A stretch of 64,000 nt of DNA from Oerskovia turbata. GTDB taxonomy: Bacteria > Actinomycetota > Actinomycetes > Actinomycetales > Cellulomonadaceae. Shown here in pieces: positions 25,434-35,119 of the stretch (position 1 is the first letter of the stretch; every line of letters starts with the position of its first letter). A program made the position numbers and the translations under genes. The stretch is from the NCBI RefSeq assembly GCF_000718325.1, contig NZ_JOFV01000006.1, positions 124,001 to 188,000 of the forward strand, read 5' to 3'. The notes under the pieces were generated by a model. That model made no database searches, was not told the origin of the DNA, and saw only the letters and a program-made list of their open reading frames with translations.

Positions 25434-25838
25434 ATGCCGCACTATCGGATCAAGGAAGCAGCCGACCTGCTCGGCGTCAGCGACGACACAGTGCGCCGCT
25501 GGGTCGACGCGGGAGACCTCGACGCGACCCTCGACGGCTCCGGCCGCAAGGTCCTCGACGGCGCTCAGCTCGCCGCCTGGGCCGCACGCACCGCCCAGGC
25601 GGCGCCCGACCCGTCCGGCGTCGCCCGCTCCGCCAGGAACCGGTTCGTCGGGATCGTGACCCACGTCGTGAGCGACACCGTCATGTCCCAGGTCGAGATG
25701 CTGTGCGGCGGACAGCGCGTCGTGTCGCTCATGAGCACCGAGGCAGTCCGCGAGCTCGGTCTCGAACCGGGCAGCCTCGCCGTCGCCGTCGTCAAGGCCA
25801 CCACCGTGATCGTCGAGACGCCGGCAGGCCTCGCGTGA
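25434..25838 (+). CDS. HTH-TOBE molybdate-binding regulator
   Basis: 134 residues. Residues 1-50 form an excisionase/MerR-like winged helix (YRIKEAADLLGVSDDTVRRW and a wing GSGRKVLDGAQLAAW). Residues about 68-134 are a TOBE/Mop domain (NRFVGIVTHVVSDTVMSQVE, SLMSTEAVRELGLEPGSLAVA), which binds molybdate or tungstate. It is the first gene of the mod operon, and its stop overlaps the modA start (GTGA). It most likely senses cytoplasmic molybdate and controls this operon, as proteins of this architecture next to modABC do; the regulatory sense is not visible. Confidence 0.88.
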   Translation: MPHYRIKEAADLLGVSDDTVRRWVDAGDLDATLDGSGRKVLDGAQLAAWAARTAQAAPDPSGVARSARNRFVGIVTHVVSDTVMSQVEMLCGGQRVVSLMSTEAVRELGLEPGSLAVAVVKATTVIVETPAGLA

Positions 25839-26656
25839 ACCGCACCATCCGCACCCCCCGCACCACCGCACGCCCCGTCCGGCGCGCGCTCGCCCTGACG
25901 ACCACGGCCCTGCTCACGGCCGCCCTCGCGGCGTGCGCGGCGCCGTCGGGCACCGGAAGCTTGGACGGCGAGACGCATGCCGAGAAGCAGACCCTCACCG
26001 TGCTCGCGGCCGCGTCGCTGCGCGACGTCTTCACGGGCCTTGCCGAGGGCTTCGAGGCCGAGCACGACGGCGTGACCGTCGCGCTGTCGTTCGCGGGGTC
26101 GGCCGACCTCGCCGACCAGCTCCTCGCAGGCAGCCCGGGTGACGTGCTCGCCACGGCGGACACCGCCACCATGGGCCGTGCCGTCGCGGGCGGCGACGCG
26201 GCCGACCCCGTGGTCTTCGCGACCAACACCCTCACGGTCGTCGTCCCCACCGGGAACCCCGGCGGCGTCACGTCGTTCGCCGACCTCGCGCGCGAGGACC
26301 TCAAGGTCGTCGTGTGCGCGGCCGAGGTGCCCTGCGGGTCCGCGACCGCCACCGTCGAGGCCACCGCCGGGACCACGATCCACCGCGTGAGCGAGGAGGC
26401 GAGCGTGACCGACGTCCTCGCCAAGGTCACCGCCGGAGAAGCCGACGCCGGACTCGTCTACGTCACCGACGCGACCCTCGCCGGGGACGACGTCGAGGTG
26501 ATCGACGTCCCCGAGACGGCGACCGTCGTGAACACCTACCCGATCGCCGTGACCTCCGGCGTCGCCGACGCCGCGCTCGCAGAGAAGTGGGTCGACCTCG
26601 TGACCGGACCCGTCGGCCGGGCCGCGCTCGCGAAGGCCGGCTTCGGGACGCCATGA
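25835..26656 (+). CDS. modA: Molybdate ABC transporter substrate-binding lipoprotein
   Basis: 273 residues. An Arg-rich n-region and hydrophobic core lead to lipobox LAAC near residue 30. The mature domain has ModA landmarks: [21 protein letters not shown] (cut: [15 protein letters not shown]), [37 protein letters not shown] and [12 protein letters not shown]. It captures molybdate outside the cell and delivers it to the ModB permease. The GTG start overlaps the regulator's stop and depends on translational coupling. An 82-bp gap without a recognisable gene separates it from modBC. Confidence 0.95.
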   Translation: MNRTIRTPRTTARPVRRALALTTTALLTAALAACAAPSGTGSLDGETHAEKQTLTVLAAASLRDVFTGLAEGFEAEHDGVTVALSFAGSADLADQLLAGSPGDVLATADTATMGRAVAGGDAADPVVFATNTLTVVVPTGNPGGVTSFADLAREDLKVVVCAAEVPCGSATATVEATAGTTIHRVSEEASVTDVLAKVTAGEADAGLVYVTDATLAGDDVEVIDVPETATVVNTYPIAVTSGVADAALAEKWVDLVTGPVGRAALAKAGFGTP

Positions 26657-26738
26657 CGCCCGACGACGTGCGTCACCTCAGGCGAGGACGGTCCCCTCGT
26701 CCGGGCGACGGGCACGCACGGACCGAGGAGGCCCCCTG

Positions 26739-28970
26739 ATGCGCGGCCTGCCCCGCTGGGTCCTGGCCCCCGCGATCATCGGTGCGCTGTTCGTCGTCGT
26801 GCCCGTGGTCGCGATGGTCGCGCGCCTCGACGTGTCCGGGGGGCTCGGCGGCATCTGGGACCTGCTCACGTCCCCGACCGCGACCGACGCCCTGTGGCTC
26901 TCGGTCCGGACCTCGCTCGTCGCGACCGTGTGCTGCGTGCTGCTCGGCGCCCCCATGGCCCTCGTCCTCGCGCGGACCACGTTCCCCGGGCAGCGCCTGG
27001 CCCGCGCACTCGTGCTGCTCCCCCTCGTCCTGCCGCCCGTCGTGGGAGGCATCGCGCTGCTCTACACGTTCGGGCGACGCGGGCTGATCGGCCAGCACCT
27101 GTCCGTCCTGGGCATCGAGGTCGCGTTCACGACCACCGCGGTCGTCATGGCCCAGACCTTCGTCGCGCTGCCGTTCCTCGTGCTGAGCCTCGAAGGGTCG
27201 CTGCGGACGCACGACGCACGCTACGAGGAGGTCGCCGCGACGCTCGGGGCCTCCCCCACGACCGTGCTGCGCCGTGTGACCCTGCCGCTGGTCCTGCCCG
27301 GGCTCGTGTCCGGGGCGGTGCTCGCGTTCGCGCGGGCGCTCGGGGAGTTCGGCGCGACGATCACGTTCGCCGGCGCGCTCCAGGGCGTCACCCAGACCCT
27401 GCCGCTCGAGATCTACCTCCGGCGCAGCGCCGACCCCGACGCCGCCGTCGCGCTGTCGCTCCTGCTCGTGGTCGTGGCCGTGATCGTCACGGCGGCCGTG
27501 CACGGCGGGCCGTTCGGGCGCGAGTCCTCCGCCGAAGGTGACGGGCATCCGGCCGAGGGTGACGGGCTCCCCGCCGAAGGTGACGGGCTCCCCGCCGAAG
27601 GTGACGGGCTCCCCGCCGAGGGTGACGGGCATCCGGCCGAGGGCGACGGGCTCCCCGCCGAGGGTGACGGGCATCCGGCCGAGGGCGACGGGCTCCCCGC
27701 CGAGGGTGACGGGTATCCGGCCGATGGCGACGCGTCGCGTCACCCTCGGCAGGTCGGCACGTCACCCTCGGCGGTCGGGACCGTCACCCTCGGCGCGCCC
27801 CTGCACGTCCGGGTCCGCCTCGCCGAGCGCGGCGTCGACCTCGACCTCACGGTCGGACCCGGACAGGTCGTCGCGGTCCTCGGCCCCAACGGCGCAGGCA
27901 AGTCGACGCTCCTCCAGGCCGTCACCGGCCTGCTCCCCCACCGCGCCCACCGTGCCCGGCCCCGGTCGGCGCGCCCCGACGAGCTCCACGTGTCGATCGA
28001 CGACACCGTCCTGACCGACACCACCCGCGGGACCGCCGTCCCCGCACGACGGCGCAGGGTCGGCTGGCTCACGCAGCGCCCCCTGCTCTTCGCGCACCTC
28101 GACGCGGTCGACGACGTCGCGTTCGGGCTCCGCGCCCGGGGCACGCCCCGGCCCGAGGCCCGTGCCACGGCCCGTGAGCGCCTCGCCGAGCTCGACGCGG
28201 GGCACCTCGCGGGGCGCCGACCGCACGAGCTGTCCGGGGGGCAGGCTCAGCGCGTCTCGATCGCACGTGCCCTCGCGACCGACCCACGCGTCCTGCTGCT
28301 CGACGAACCGCTCGCGTCGCTCGACGTCGGGGTCGCCCAGCAGGTGCGCCGCGCCCTGCACGACGCCCAGCGCACCCGCCCCCGCACGACCCTGCTCGTG
28401 ACGCACGACCTGCTCGACGTCCTCCTCCTCGCCGACCGCGCGGTCGTCCTGGAGGGGGGCCGGGTCGTCGAGGACGGTCCGGCGCGCGAGGTCCTCACCC
28501 GCCCCCGCTCACGGTTCGCGGCCCGCCTCGCGGGCATCAACCTGCTCACGGGCACCGCGACCGACGACGGCGGGCTGCGGCCCGGCCCGAGCGGCGGCGG
28601 CGCAGCGACCGGCACGCGCAGCACGAGCAGCGCCCAGGTCGTCGCAGGAGTCGTCGCCGACGGCGCGGGGCTCGTCGAGGGCGCCCCGGCGGTCGCGATG
28701 TTCGAGCCGCGGGCGGTCGCGATCCACCGCGAGCCACCGTCGGGCAGCCCGCGCAACGCCTTCGTGGTGACGATCACGTCGCTCGAGCCGCACGGGCAGC
28801 TCTTCCGGGCCTGGGGGGAGGTGACGGGACCTCGTGAGGTGCGCGACGCCGTCGGGCACCTCGCTGCGGACCTGACCCCGCGGTCCGTCGCGGACCTGCA
28901 CCTGACTCCGGGCGAACGCGTGTGGTTCGCGGTCAAGGCGGCCGAGGTGCAGATCTACGACGCCCGCTGA
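26739..28970 (+). CDS. ModB-ModC fusion: molybdate permease and ATPase in one chain
   Basis: 743 residues. Residues 1-263: permease with about five helices and the EAA-type loop [20 protein letters not shown]. Residues 265-350: linker of nine 7-residue units ([14 protein letters not shown]) and a degenerate end. Residues about 355-580: ABC ATPase with Walker [10 protein letters not shown] at 382-390, [15 protein letters not shown] and [12 protein letters not shown]-terminus: TOBE-like domain from about 600. Normal ModB and ModC are separate proteins, so the gene is a fusion held together by tandem-repeat DNA. GAGGAGG precedes the ATG. Its 3' end overlaps the AGE gene on the other strand by 16 bp. 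Confidence 0.92.
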   Translation: MRGLPRWVLAPAIIGALFVVVPVVAMVARLDVSGGLGGIWDLLTSPTATDALWLSVRTSLVATVCCVLLGAPMALVLARTTFPGQRLARALVLLPLVLPPVVGGIALLYTFGRRGLIGQHLSVLGIEVAFTTTAVVMAQTFVALPFLVLSLEGSLRTHDARYEEVAATLGASPTTVLRRVTLPLVLPGLVSGAVLAFARALGEFGATITFAGALQGVTQTLPLEIYLRRSADPDAAVALSLLLVVVAVIVTAAVHGGPFGRESSAEGDGHPAEGDGLPAEGDGLPAEGDGLPAEGDGHPAEGDGLPAEGDGHPAEGDGLPAEGDGYPADGDASRHPRQVGTSPSAVGTVTLGAPLHVRVRLAERGVDLDLTVGPGQVVAVLGPNGAGKSTLLQAVTGLLPHRAHRARPRSARPDELHVSIDDTVLTDTTRGTAVPARRRRVGWLTQRPLLFAHLDAVDDVAFGLRARGTPRPEARATARERLAELDAGHLAGRRPHELSGGQAQRVSIARALATDPRVLLLDEPLASLDVGVAQQVRRALHDAQRTRPRTTLLVTHDLLDVLLLADRAVVLEGGRVVEDGPAREVLTRPRSRFAARLAGINLLTGTATDDGGLRPGPSGGGAATGTRSTSSAQVVAGVVADGAGLVEGAPAVAMFEPRAVAIHREPPSGSPRNAFVVTITSLEPHGQLFRAWGEVTGPREVRDAVGHLAADLTPRSVADLHLTPGERVWFAVKAAEVQIYDAR
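27531..27741 (+). repeat. In-frame 21-bp tandem repeat forming the ModB-ModC linker
   Basis: Nine full units (GCCGAGGGTGACGGGCTCCC type, 21 bp) plus a tenth degenerate one. Each encodes AEGDG(L/H/Y)P. The core CCGAGGGTGAC is the reverse complement of the core of the intergenic 22-bp repeat at 13813-14560. Confidence 0.9.
27739..27796 (+). repeat. Three inverted units of the 22-bp repeat inside modBC
   Basis: CGTCACCCTCGGC occurs three times at a 22-bp period directly after the nine direct units and in the opposite orientation. The arms could pair with the preceding array. They encode the end of the linker ([18 protein letters not shown]). Confidence 0.8.
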
Positions 28971-30214
28971 GCGCGCCAGGCGCGGACCGACTCCGCGAGG
29001 CTCCCCGTGACCGGCACGTCCGCGAGGAGGAGCGCCTGGCCCGCGTGGTAGATGTCGGGCTTGCCGTCCCACACGACCGCCGACGGACGGTTGTGCGCGT
29101 CGAGCTCGTGGTGCCACGAGCCGCGCTCGACGTCGACGAGGTGCGTCCGCGCGTAGGCCCACCAGTCGTCGGCGAGCCGCGCGTACCGCTCCTCGCCCGT
29201 GACCCGGGCGAGGACCTCGGCGGCCGCGATCGCCTCGGCCGCGACCCAGTGGAACCTGCGCTGCTCGACGGGTCGCCCCGACCAGTCGACGGTGTAGACG
29301 AACCCGCCCTCGCCCGGGTCCCAGCCGTCGGCCGCGGCACGGTCGAACAGCCGGCGGGCGGCGTCGAGGCGAGCCCCCGGCACGCCGGGGATCCCACCGG
29401 ACGTCGTGGGGTCCTGCGCCGCGTCGAGCTGCAACAGCAGGCGCGCCCACTCGAACCCGTGCCCGGGCGTCGACCCGTAGGGCTTGAACTTGTCGTCGGG
29501 CCGCTCGGCGTTGAGCTCTGGTAGCGGTCGCCACGCCTCGTCGAAGTGCTCGACGACCCGCCAGTCCCGCTCGGCGGCCCAGCCCACGACGCGCTCCGCG
29601 ATCGTGCTCGCGCGCTCGAGCCACCGGGCGTCGCCCGTCGCCGAGTGCGCGGCGAGCAGCGCCTCGACGCCGTGCATGTTGGCGTTCGCCCCCCGGTAGG
29701 GCGCGCACGTGGTCCAGGCGCGGTCCCACTCGTCGCGCAGCATGCCCTGGTCCGCCTCCCAGAACTCCCGGTCGAGGACGCGCAGCGCGTCGTCGAGCAG
29801 CGCGCGCGCCCCGGGCCGTCCCGCGACGACGCCGCTCGACGCGGCGAGGACCACGAACGCGTGCGCGTACGCGCTCTTGGTGTCGTCGACCGCGTCGCCC
29901 GGCCCGCGCGACGCGAACCAGCCGCCGTCGGCGGGGTCCACGAGGTGGGTGCGCAGCCCGTCGAGAGCCAGGTCCGCGAGGGTGTCCGCCCCGGGCACAC
30001 CGAGCAGGGTCCCGAGCGCGTACATGTGGGCCGTGCGCGCCGTGATCCACGTGTGCACGGGTGCGTGCGCGTCGGGGACGCCGTCGTCGTCGAGCCACCG
30101 CGCACCGCCGTCGGGCCCGAGCGACGCCTGCGCGAAGGCGAGCAGCCTGCGCAGCTCGTCGTGGCGCCACGCAGCCCCGTCCGCCGTGCGTGCGGGTTCG
30201 TCCCTGACCGTCAT
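28955..30214 (-). CDS. AGE-family sugar epimerase/isomerase
   Basis: 419 residues, the usual length for N-acylglucosamine 2-epimerase/YihS-type (alpha/alpha)6 barrels. Visible blocks: [60 protein letters not shown] and [19 protein letters not shown], with several His that line the active site in the family. Members interconvert mannose/fructose/glucose or N-acyl hexosamines; which sugar is used cannot be read here. It is the last gene of the LacI-regulated sugar uptake operon, so it probably isomerises the imported sugar. GGGGAACG precedes the ATG. Confidence 0.88.
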   Translation of the reverse strand: MTVRDEPARTADGAAWRHDELRRLLAFAQASLGPDGGARWLDDDGVPDAHAPVHTWITARTAHMYALGTLLGVPGADTLADLALDGLRTHLVDPADGGWFASRGPGDAVDDTKSAYAHAFVVLAASSGVVAGRPGARALLDDALRVLDREFWEADQGMLRDEWDRAWTTCAPYRGANANMHGVEALLAAHSATGDARWLERASTIAERVVGWAAERDWRVVEHFDEAWRPLPELNAERPDDKFKPYGSTPGHGFEWARLLLQLDAAQDPTTSGGIPGVPGARLDAARRLFDRAAADGWDPGEGGFVYTVDWSGRPVEQRRFHWVAAEAIAAAEVLARVTGEERYARLADDWWAYARTHLVDVERGSWHHELDAHNRPSAVVWDGKPDIYHAGQALLLADVPVTGSLAESVRAWRAQRAS

Positions 30215-30276
30215 CGTTCCCCGTTCGTCGTCCTCGTCAGCGATCTTCCCCGGCTGGGTGCACCTGCGTCGAACGC

Positions 30277-30307
30277 CCGACGGCGGAGCCCCCGTCCGGA
30301 CGTCGGG
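30277..30307 (-). terminator. Possible attenuating hairpin between permease and epimerase genes
   Basis: CCCGACG and CGTCGGG arms with GC-rich inner sequence lie in the 130-bp gap between the second permease gene and the epimerase gene. A partial terminator would lower epimerase expression relative to the transporter. Confidence 0.35.
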
Positions 30308-30344
30308 TCCGGCCAGGCCGGTCCGCCCCGTGGGGCGGGCAGCC

Positions 30345-31262
30345 TCACCCCTTGACCGACCCGGACATGAGCCCGCCCATGAAGTACTTGCCGAGCAGGA
30401 TGTAGACCAGGAGGGTCGGGAGCGACGCGAACAGCGCCCCGGCCATCGACACGCCGTAGTTCTGCAGCAGCGCCCCGTTCGCGAGGTTGTTCAGGGCGAG
30501 CGTGACCGGGCCGTTCTGGCTCGAGGAGAAGAACACCGCGAAGAGGAAGTCGTTCCACGCGGACGTGAACTGCCAGATCAGCACGACCACGAAGCTCGGG
30601 ATCGAGATCGGCAGGACGATCGACCAGTACGTGCGCAGCATGCCCGCCCCGTCGACGCGTGCGGCCTCGATGAGCTCGGCCGGGACGGTCTGGTAGTAGT
30701 TGCGGAAGATCAGCGTCGTGATCGGCAGGCCGTAGATCACGTGCAGCACGATCAGCGTCGGGATGCCGCTCGGAAGGCCGAGGCTCAGGACGAGCTGGTT
30801 GAGCGGGATGATCACCGCCTGGTACGGGATGAACATGCCGAAGAGGATGAGCGTGAAGACGAGGTTCGCCCCCCGGAACCGCCAGCGCGAGAGCACGAAC
30901 CCGTTGAGCGACCCGAGGAACGCCGAGATGAGCGCGGCCGGGACCACCATCTGGAGCGTTCGCAGGATCGCGGGCGACAGGGCGTCCCACGCGCCCTGCC
31001 AGTTCTCCGTGGTCCACACCTGCGGCAGGTTCCATGCGCGGGTCGGCGCCGCGTCGCCCGGTCCCTTGAAGCTCGTGACGAGCAGGACGTAGACGGGCAC
31101 GAGCACGACCAGCACGAACAGGATCAGGAGCGCGTACCGCAGCGTGCGGGCCACGGAGAACCGCTCCACGGGCTTCTTGCGGCGACGCGAGCCGACCGTG
31201 CCGGGCCCGGAGCCCCCCGAGCCCGGGGCCGTCGCCTCGACGGGGGTGGTGACCGTGGTCAT
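30345..31262 (-). CDS. Sugar ABC transporter permease (MalG-like)
   Basis: 305 residues, six membrane helices after a 40-residue Gly/Pro/Arg-rich cytoplasmic N-terminus. The carbohydrate-permease EAA loop reads EAARVDGAGMLRTYW and contacts the shared ATPase. The ATG at 31262 has AAGGAG 8 nt upstream and overlaps the stop of the partner permease. No ATPase is encoded in the operon; CUT1 systems of actinobacteria usually share an MsiK-type ATPase encoded elsewhere. Confidence 0.93.
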   Translation of the reverse strand: MTTVTTPVEATAPGSGGSGPGTVGSRRRKKPVERFSVARTLRYALLILFVLVVLVPVYVLLVTSFKGPGDAAPTRAWNLPQVWTTENWQGAWDALSPAILRTLQMVVPAALISAFLGSLNGFVLSRWRFRGANLVFTLILFGMFIPYQAVIIPLNQLVLSLGLPSGIPTLIVLHVIYGLPITTLIFRNYYQTVPAELIEAARVDGAGMLRTYWSIVLPISIPSFVVVLIWQFTSAWNDFLFAVFFSSSQNGPVTLALNNLANGALLQNYGVSMAGALFASLPTLLVYILLGKYFMGGLMSGSVKG

Positions 31263-32164
31263 CGGATCTTCTCCTTGCGGTTCAGGGAGATCAGGTAGGG
31301 CACGATCACGAGGGCCACGATGATGAGCAGGATCGCGCCCACCGCGGCTGCGTTCGCGTAGTCGAAGCTCGACTTGAAGACGTACATGTCGACGGCCGGG
31401 ACCTTGGTCTGGTAGTTGGACGGCTTGGAGATCGACATGATGAGGTCGAACGCCTTGAGCGACATGTGGCCCACGATGATGAGCGCGGACAGCGCGATCG
31501 GTGTGAGCTGCGGGAAGAGCACGTAGCGGTACAGCTTCCACTCGCTCGCGCCGTCGATGCGGGCCGCCTCGCGCAGCTCCTCCGGGATGCCGCGGAACCC
31601 TGCGAGGAAGAGCGCCATCACGTAGCCGGAGAGCTGCCAGATCGCGGGGATCGCGATGGCCGCGATGCCGAACGTGACGTTGTTCCACCAGTTGTTCTGG
31701 AGGGCGTCGAGCCCGACCATCTGGAAGAGCCGGTTGAGGCCGCTCGCCTTCTCGTCCTGGTTCGAGTTGAGGAGCCAGCGCCACACGACGCCCGAGGCGA
31801 TGAACGAGACAGCCATGGGGAACAGGTAGACGGCGCGGAAGAAACCTTCGCCCTTGACGGGCTTGTCGAGGAGCCAGGCCCAGACGAACCCGATGAGCAT
31901 GGTGCCCACGAGGAAGACCACGGTGTAGATCAGGAGGTTCAGCAGGGAGTGCTGGAACTCCGGGCTCGCGAGCAGGTCGAGGTAGTTCTGGAGGCCCACA
32001 CGGGACACGGGCGCCTGCCCCGTGGACTGTGCGGCCTTGTGCATGTCGGTGGTCGAGGTCGAGAAGTTGATGGCGATGAGGCCGTAGACGAACACCCCCA
32101 CCAGGACGAGGGAGGGGGCGACGAGGAGCAGCGGCGGCCCCCAGCGTCGGGCGGAGTGGATCAC
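31259..32164 (-). CDS. Sugar ABC transporter permease (MalF-like)
   Basis: 301 residues, six helices with a periplasmic loop after the first. The EAA motif reads EAARIDGASEWKLYRY. It forms the channel with the MalG-like subunit. The GTG at 32164 has GGAGG 8 nt upstream; longer versions with 23 more residues lack a ribosome-binding site. A 189-bp gap with a Cys- and Gly-free GC-rich sequence separates it from the binding-protein gene; I see nothing else in it. Confidence 0.92.
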   Translation of the reverse strand: MIHSARRWGPPLLLVAPSLVLVGVFVYGLIAINFSTSTTDMHKAAQSTGQAPVSRVGLQNYLDLLASPEFQHSLLNLLIYTVVFLVGTMLIGFVWAWLLDKPVKGEGFFRAVYLFPMAVSFIASGVVWRWLLNSNQDEKASGLNRLFQMVGLDALQNNWWNNVTFGIAAIAIPAIWQLSGYVMALFLAGFRGIPEELREAARIDGASEWKLYRYVLFPQLTPIALSALIIVGHMSLKAFDLIMSISKPSNYQTKVPAVDMYVFKSSFDYANAAAVGAILLIIVALVIVPYLISLNRKEKIR

Positions 32165-32353
32165 CGGTGATCCTCCAAGGGTGCGGGCACGGTCCGGGTC
32201 GGACGCCGCGCACCTGGGTGCGGGAGCGCCCACCGACCGGTGCGGCGGGGAACGAGGTGGAGCGGCGGGGCACCGCAGGCTCGTGGCACGAACGGGCGGC
32301 GGTGCCCGTCGCGGGGCGGCGTGAGCAGCTCCGCGACGGGCACGCCCTGTGCC

Positions 32354-33640
32354 CTACTCTGCGGTGGCGGCGGCCAGGTCGGCCTGGTACTGCGCCAGGT
32401 CGGAGGCGCCGGAGGTGAACTTGCTCGTCGCGTCCGAGATGGCGTTGAGCACGGCGACCGAGGCAGCCGCGCCGTGGGCGAGCGACGGCACGATCGTGTC
32501 GTCCGCGAACGAGGTGATGGCGGTCTGCTGGTACTCGGAGAAGTCAGCAGGGTCCGCGTCGGTGCGGGCGGGGATGGAGCCCTTGGCCTGGTTGAACGCC
32601 GTCTGGCCCTCGAGGCTCGCGACCGTCTCGATCCAGGCCTTGGTGCCGTCGGGGTTCTTGGCGCCCACGGGGAGCGTGAACGAGTCGGCGAGGAATCCGA
32701 ACATGCCGTCCGTCCCGGGGACCGGGAAGTAGGTGAAGTCGGTGCCGGCCGTCTTGTCGGCCTCCTCGAACGCCGCCACGGCCCAGTCACCCATGACGTT
32801 GAACGCGGCCTCGCCGTCCATGACGAGCTGGGTGGCCTCGGGCCAGTCCAGGCCGTCGCGGTCGGTGTTGGTGTAGCTCATGAGCTTCTGGAAGTCCTCG
32901 AGCGCGGCCGTGACCTCGGGGCTCTCCCAGTCGGTCGAGCCGTCCCACAGCCCGTTGTAGGCGTCGGCGCCGAGCGCGGCCATGAGTACCGTCTCGAGCA
33001 GGTTGACCTGGGTCCAGGTCTGCGCGACCGAGAGGGGGGTCTTGCCCGTGGCCTGGACCGCGTCGAGGGCGGTGAACCAGTCGTCGAGGGTCGCGTAGGT
33101 CGCGGCGGGGTCGAGGCCCGCCTCGATCAGGACCGCGGGGTTGGCCCAGACCATGTTCGAGCGGTGGATGTTGGAGGGCATCGAGTAGATCTGGCCGTCG
33201 ACCGTGAGGAGGTCGATGAGGTCCTGCGGGAAGACGTCGGTGACCCCGAACTCGTCGTACAGGTCGGAGATGTCCTCGATCTGGGCGGCGTCGATGTAGT
33301 CCGTGAGCTCGGCGCCGGCATGGGCCTGGAAGGTGTCCGGCGGGTCGTTGGCCTGGAGCCGGGTCTGGAGCAGGTCCTTGGCGGCCGACCCTGCGCCGCC
33401 GGCGACCGCGCCGTTCACGAACGTGTAGTCGGGGTGCTGCTCGCCGAAGACCGAGACGAGCGCGTCGAGGCCGGCTTTCTCAGAGCCTGCGGCCCACCAG
33501 GTGAAGACCTCGACGTCTCCGCCCGCGGCATCGCCCGAGCCGTCCGTGGAATCGCTACCGGAGTCGCCGCTGCAAGCTGCGAGGGCCAGGAGGGCTGCGG
33601 TGCCCACCAGTGCCCCGGCGACGCGTAATCCGTTACGCAT
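32354..33640 (-). CDS. Sugar ABC transporter substrate-binding lipoprotein
   Basis: 428 residues, CUT1-type solute-binding protein. The signal ends in lipobox LAAC (Cys about 23). A Ser/Gly/Asp linker follows, then VEVFTWWAAGSEKAGLDAL, QTRLQANDPPDTFQAHAG, MPSNIHRSNMVWANPAVL and FNVMGDWAVAAF, blocks shared by binding proteins for oligosaccharides or xylose/cellobiose-type sugars. Lipid-anchored outside the membrane. It is the first gene of the operon, preceded by a promoter and LacI operator, so it is expressed most strongly. Confidence 0.95.
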   Translation of the reverse strand: MRNGLRVAGALVGTAALLALAACSGDSGSDSTDGSGDAAGGDVEVFTWWAAGSEKAGLDALVSVFGEQHPDYTFVNGAVAGGAGSAAKDLLQTRLQANDPPDTFQAHAGAELTDYIDAAQIEDISDLYDEFGVTDVFPQDLIDLLTVDGQIYSMPSNIHRSNMVWANPAVLIEAGLDPAATYATLDDWFTALDAVQATGKTPLSVAQTWTQVNLLETVLMAALGADAYNGLWDGSTDWESPEVTAALEDFQKLMSYTNTDRDGLDWPEATQLVMDGEAAFNVMGDWAVAAFEEADKTAGTDFTYFPVPGTDGMFGFLADSFTLPVGAKNPDGTKAWIETVASLEGQTAFNQAKGSIPARTDADPADFSEYQQTAITSFADDTIVPSLAHGAAASVAVLNAISDATSKFTSGASDLAQYQADLAAATAE

Positions 33641-33659
33641 GGGGTCCTACTTTCGTCGT

Positions 33660-33673
33660 TGACAGCGCTGTCA
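33660..33673 (-). promoter_or_regulatory. LacI-type operator of the sugar operon
   Basis: The perfect 14-bp palindrome TGACAGCGCTGTCA is identical to the one at 35135-35148 in front of the lacI-family gene. It lies just downstream of the predicted transcription start of the sugar operon, where a bound repressor would block initiation. Confidence 0.9.
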
Positions 33674-33685
33674 GGAACACGTCGA

Positions 33686-33714
33686 ACGTAAGACCGCACA
33701 CCGAGCCCTGTCAA
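33686..33714 (-). promoter_or_regulatory. Promoter of the sugar ABC operon
   Basis: On the minus strand: TTGACA (33714-33709), 17 bp, TTACGT (33691-33686). The start would be near 33679, six bp before the LacI operator. Confidence 0.6.
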
Positions 33715-33801
33715 AGACCTGCGCCGAATCGTTACCTCGGAGAGACCTTGACGCAGTTCGAAGAGGACGACGGCGACAAAGCGACCGCCGCGGCAGGACC
33801 G

Positions 33802-33855
33802 GCGGGACCGGTCACCCCGGACGGACCGGTCACCCCGGGTCGCCCGGTCGCCCCG
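33802..33855. repeat. Three 18-bp tandem units in the lacI-sugar operon gap
   Basis: GCGGGACCGGTCACCCCG, GACGGACCGGTCACCCCG and GGTCGCCCGGTCGCCCCG stand head to tail between the lacI-family stop and the sugar operon promoter. Each contains ACCGGT or a near match. The role is unknown; the core differs from the 22-bp repeat. Confidence 0.5.
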
Positions 33856-33931
33856 GGCGGGGCCGCCCCCGGGCGGGCCGGTCGCAGCGCACGCCGCACG
33901 CCCGCCCGACGCGTCGCACGGCCGCGTCGGG

Positions 33932-34996
33932 TCACCGCGCTGCCGGGACCTCCACCGCGGCCAGGCGCGGTGCGATCTCCCCGGAGCCTCGGGGGACCAG
34001 CACGGTCGGGACGACGCGCAGCCGGGGAGCACCTCCGGGCGACTCGATGCGGTCGACCGCGAGCCGCGCGGCCGCCTGGCCCATGGCGGAGATCTCGTAC
34101 CCGACGACGGTCACGTCGAGGACGTCGGCGAGCTCGAAGTCGTCGAACCCGACGAGGGCGACGTCGCGGCGCGTGCCGTGACCGGTGCGCAGGGCCCGGA
34201 GCGCACCCTGGGTGATCTTGTTGTTGGCCGTGAGGATCGCGGTGGGGGGCTCGTCGAGCGCGAGGAGCTCCAGGACGGCCTCGCGGGCTGTCGTGGCGTC
34301 GTGCAGCCCGTCGCGCACGTAGCGCTCGGGGTCCTCGATCCCGGCGGCGTGCAGTGCGCCGACGAAGCCCTCGTGCCGTTCGCGGAAGGTCCACAGCCGG
34401 GACAGGTCGCCCGCGAGCGCGATCCGACGGTGCCCCTGCGCGAGCAGGTGCCGGGCGGCGGCGGCGGCGCCGGCACGGTTGTCGAGCACGACGGTGTCGG
34501 CCTCGATCCCGCTCGGTGGGCGGTCGAGGAACACGACGGGCACACCGGTCGCGAGCTCGGCGTGCAGGTAGGAGTGGTCGGCGGCCGTGGGGGCGATGAA
34601 CAGGGCCGCGACGCGGCGTTCGATCAGCGCGTCGATGAGCTCGCGCTCCTGGTCCGCGTCCTCGTCGGAGCTCGTGGTGATGAGCTGGAGCCCGTGCTTG
34701 CGCAGCTCGCGCTCGATCCCGCCCGCGAGGTCCGAGTAGAAGGGGTTCGCGATGTCTCCGGTCACGAACCCGACGAGGCGGGAGCCGCCACCGCGCGCGA
34801 GGTCGGCTGCGACGGCGTTGCGGCGGAAGCCGAGCGTGTCAGCGGCTGCCCGCACCTTGAGGCGGGTCGCCTCGGCGACGCTGGGTTCGTCGTTGAGCAC
34901 GCGGGACGCCGTCTTGAGGCTGACTCCCGCGGCCTCGGCCACCGCGGCGAGGGTCGGGCGACCTCCGCCGCGTGCGGTGCGGCCTCCTGCGGCCAT
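33932..34996 (-). CDS. LacI family transcriptional regulator of the sugar operon
   Basis: 354 residues. The HTH (RPTLAAVAEAAGVSLKTASR) and hinge helix are at the N-terminus, then a periplasmic-binding-protein-like sugar domain (GFVTGDIANPFYSDLAGGIE cut to GDIANPFYSDLAGG, TANNKITQGALRALR, DVALVGFDDFELADVL). It binds the TGACAGCGCTGTCA operators before its own gene and before the sugar operon and is released by the imported sugar or a derivative; the ligand is unknown. The ATG at 34996 begins the HTH; a GTG two codons upstream is a possible alternative. Confidence 0.94.
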   Translation of the reverse strand: MAAGGRTARGGGRPTLAAVAEAAGVSLKTASRVLNDEPSVAEATRLKVRAAADTLGFRRNAVAADLARGGGSRLVGFVTGDIANPFYSDLAGGIERELRKHGLQLITTSSDEDADQERELIDALIERRVAALFIAPTAADHSYLHAELATGVPVVFLDRPPSGIEADTVVLDNRAGAAAAARHLLAQGHRRIALAGDLSRLWTFRERHEGFVGALHAAGIEDPERYVRDGLHDATTAREAVLELLALDEPPTAILTANNKITQGALRALRTGHGTRRDVALVGFDDFELADVLDVTVVGYEISAMGQAAARLAVDRIESPGGAPRLRVVPTVLVPRGSGEIAPRLAAVEVPAAR

Positions 34997-35119
34997 GTGC
35001 ACCCACCCCCGCACGGTTCGACTGGCGGGGATTCTTCCACACCCCCGGCTGGTTCCGCTCCGACGTGTCACGACCGGCGCGGTTCGGGCGGTCAGGGCCG
35101 TCCGGTGCTTCCTGGGGTG

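Noticed and set aside
27531..27796. CRISPR-like array
   Set aside because: Units are 21-22 bp with only about 10 variable bases, the direct ones are in frame inside modBC, and no cas genes are near.
31259..34996. An ATPase gene belonging to the sugar transporter
   Set aside because: None is present; CUT1 systems in actinobacteria commonly use a shared ATPase encoded elsewhere.
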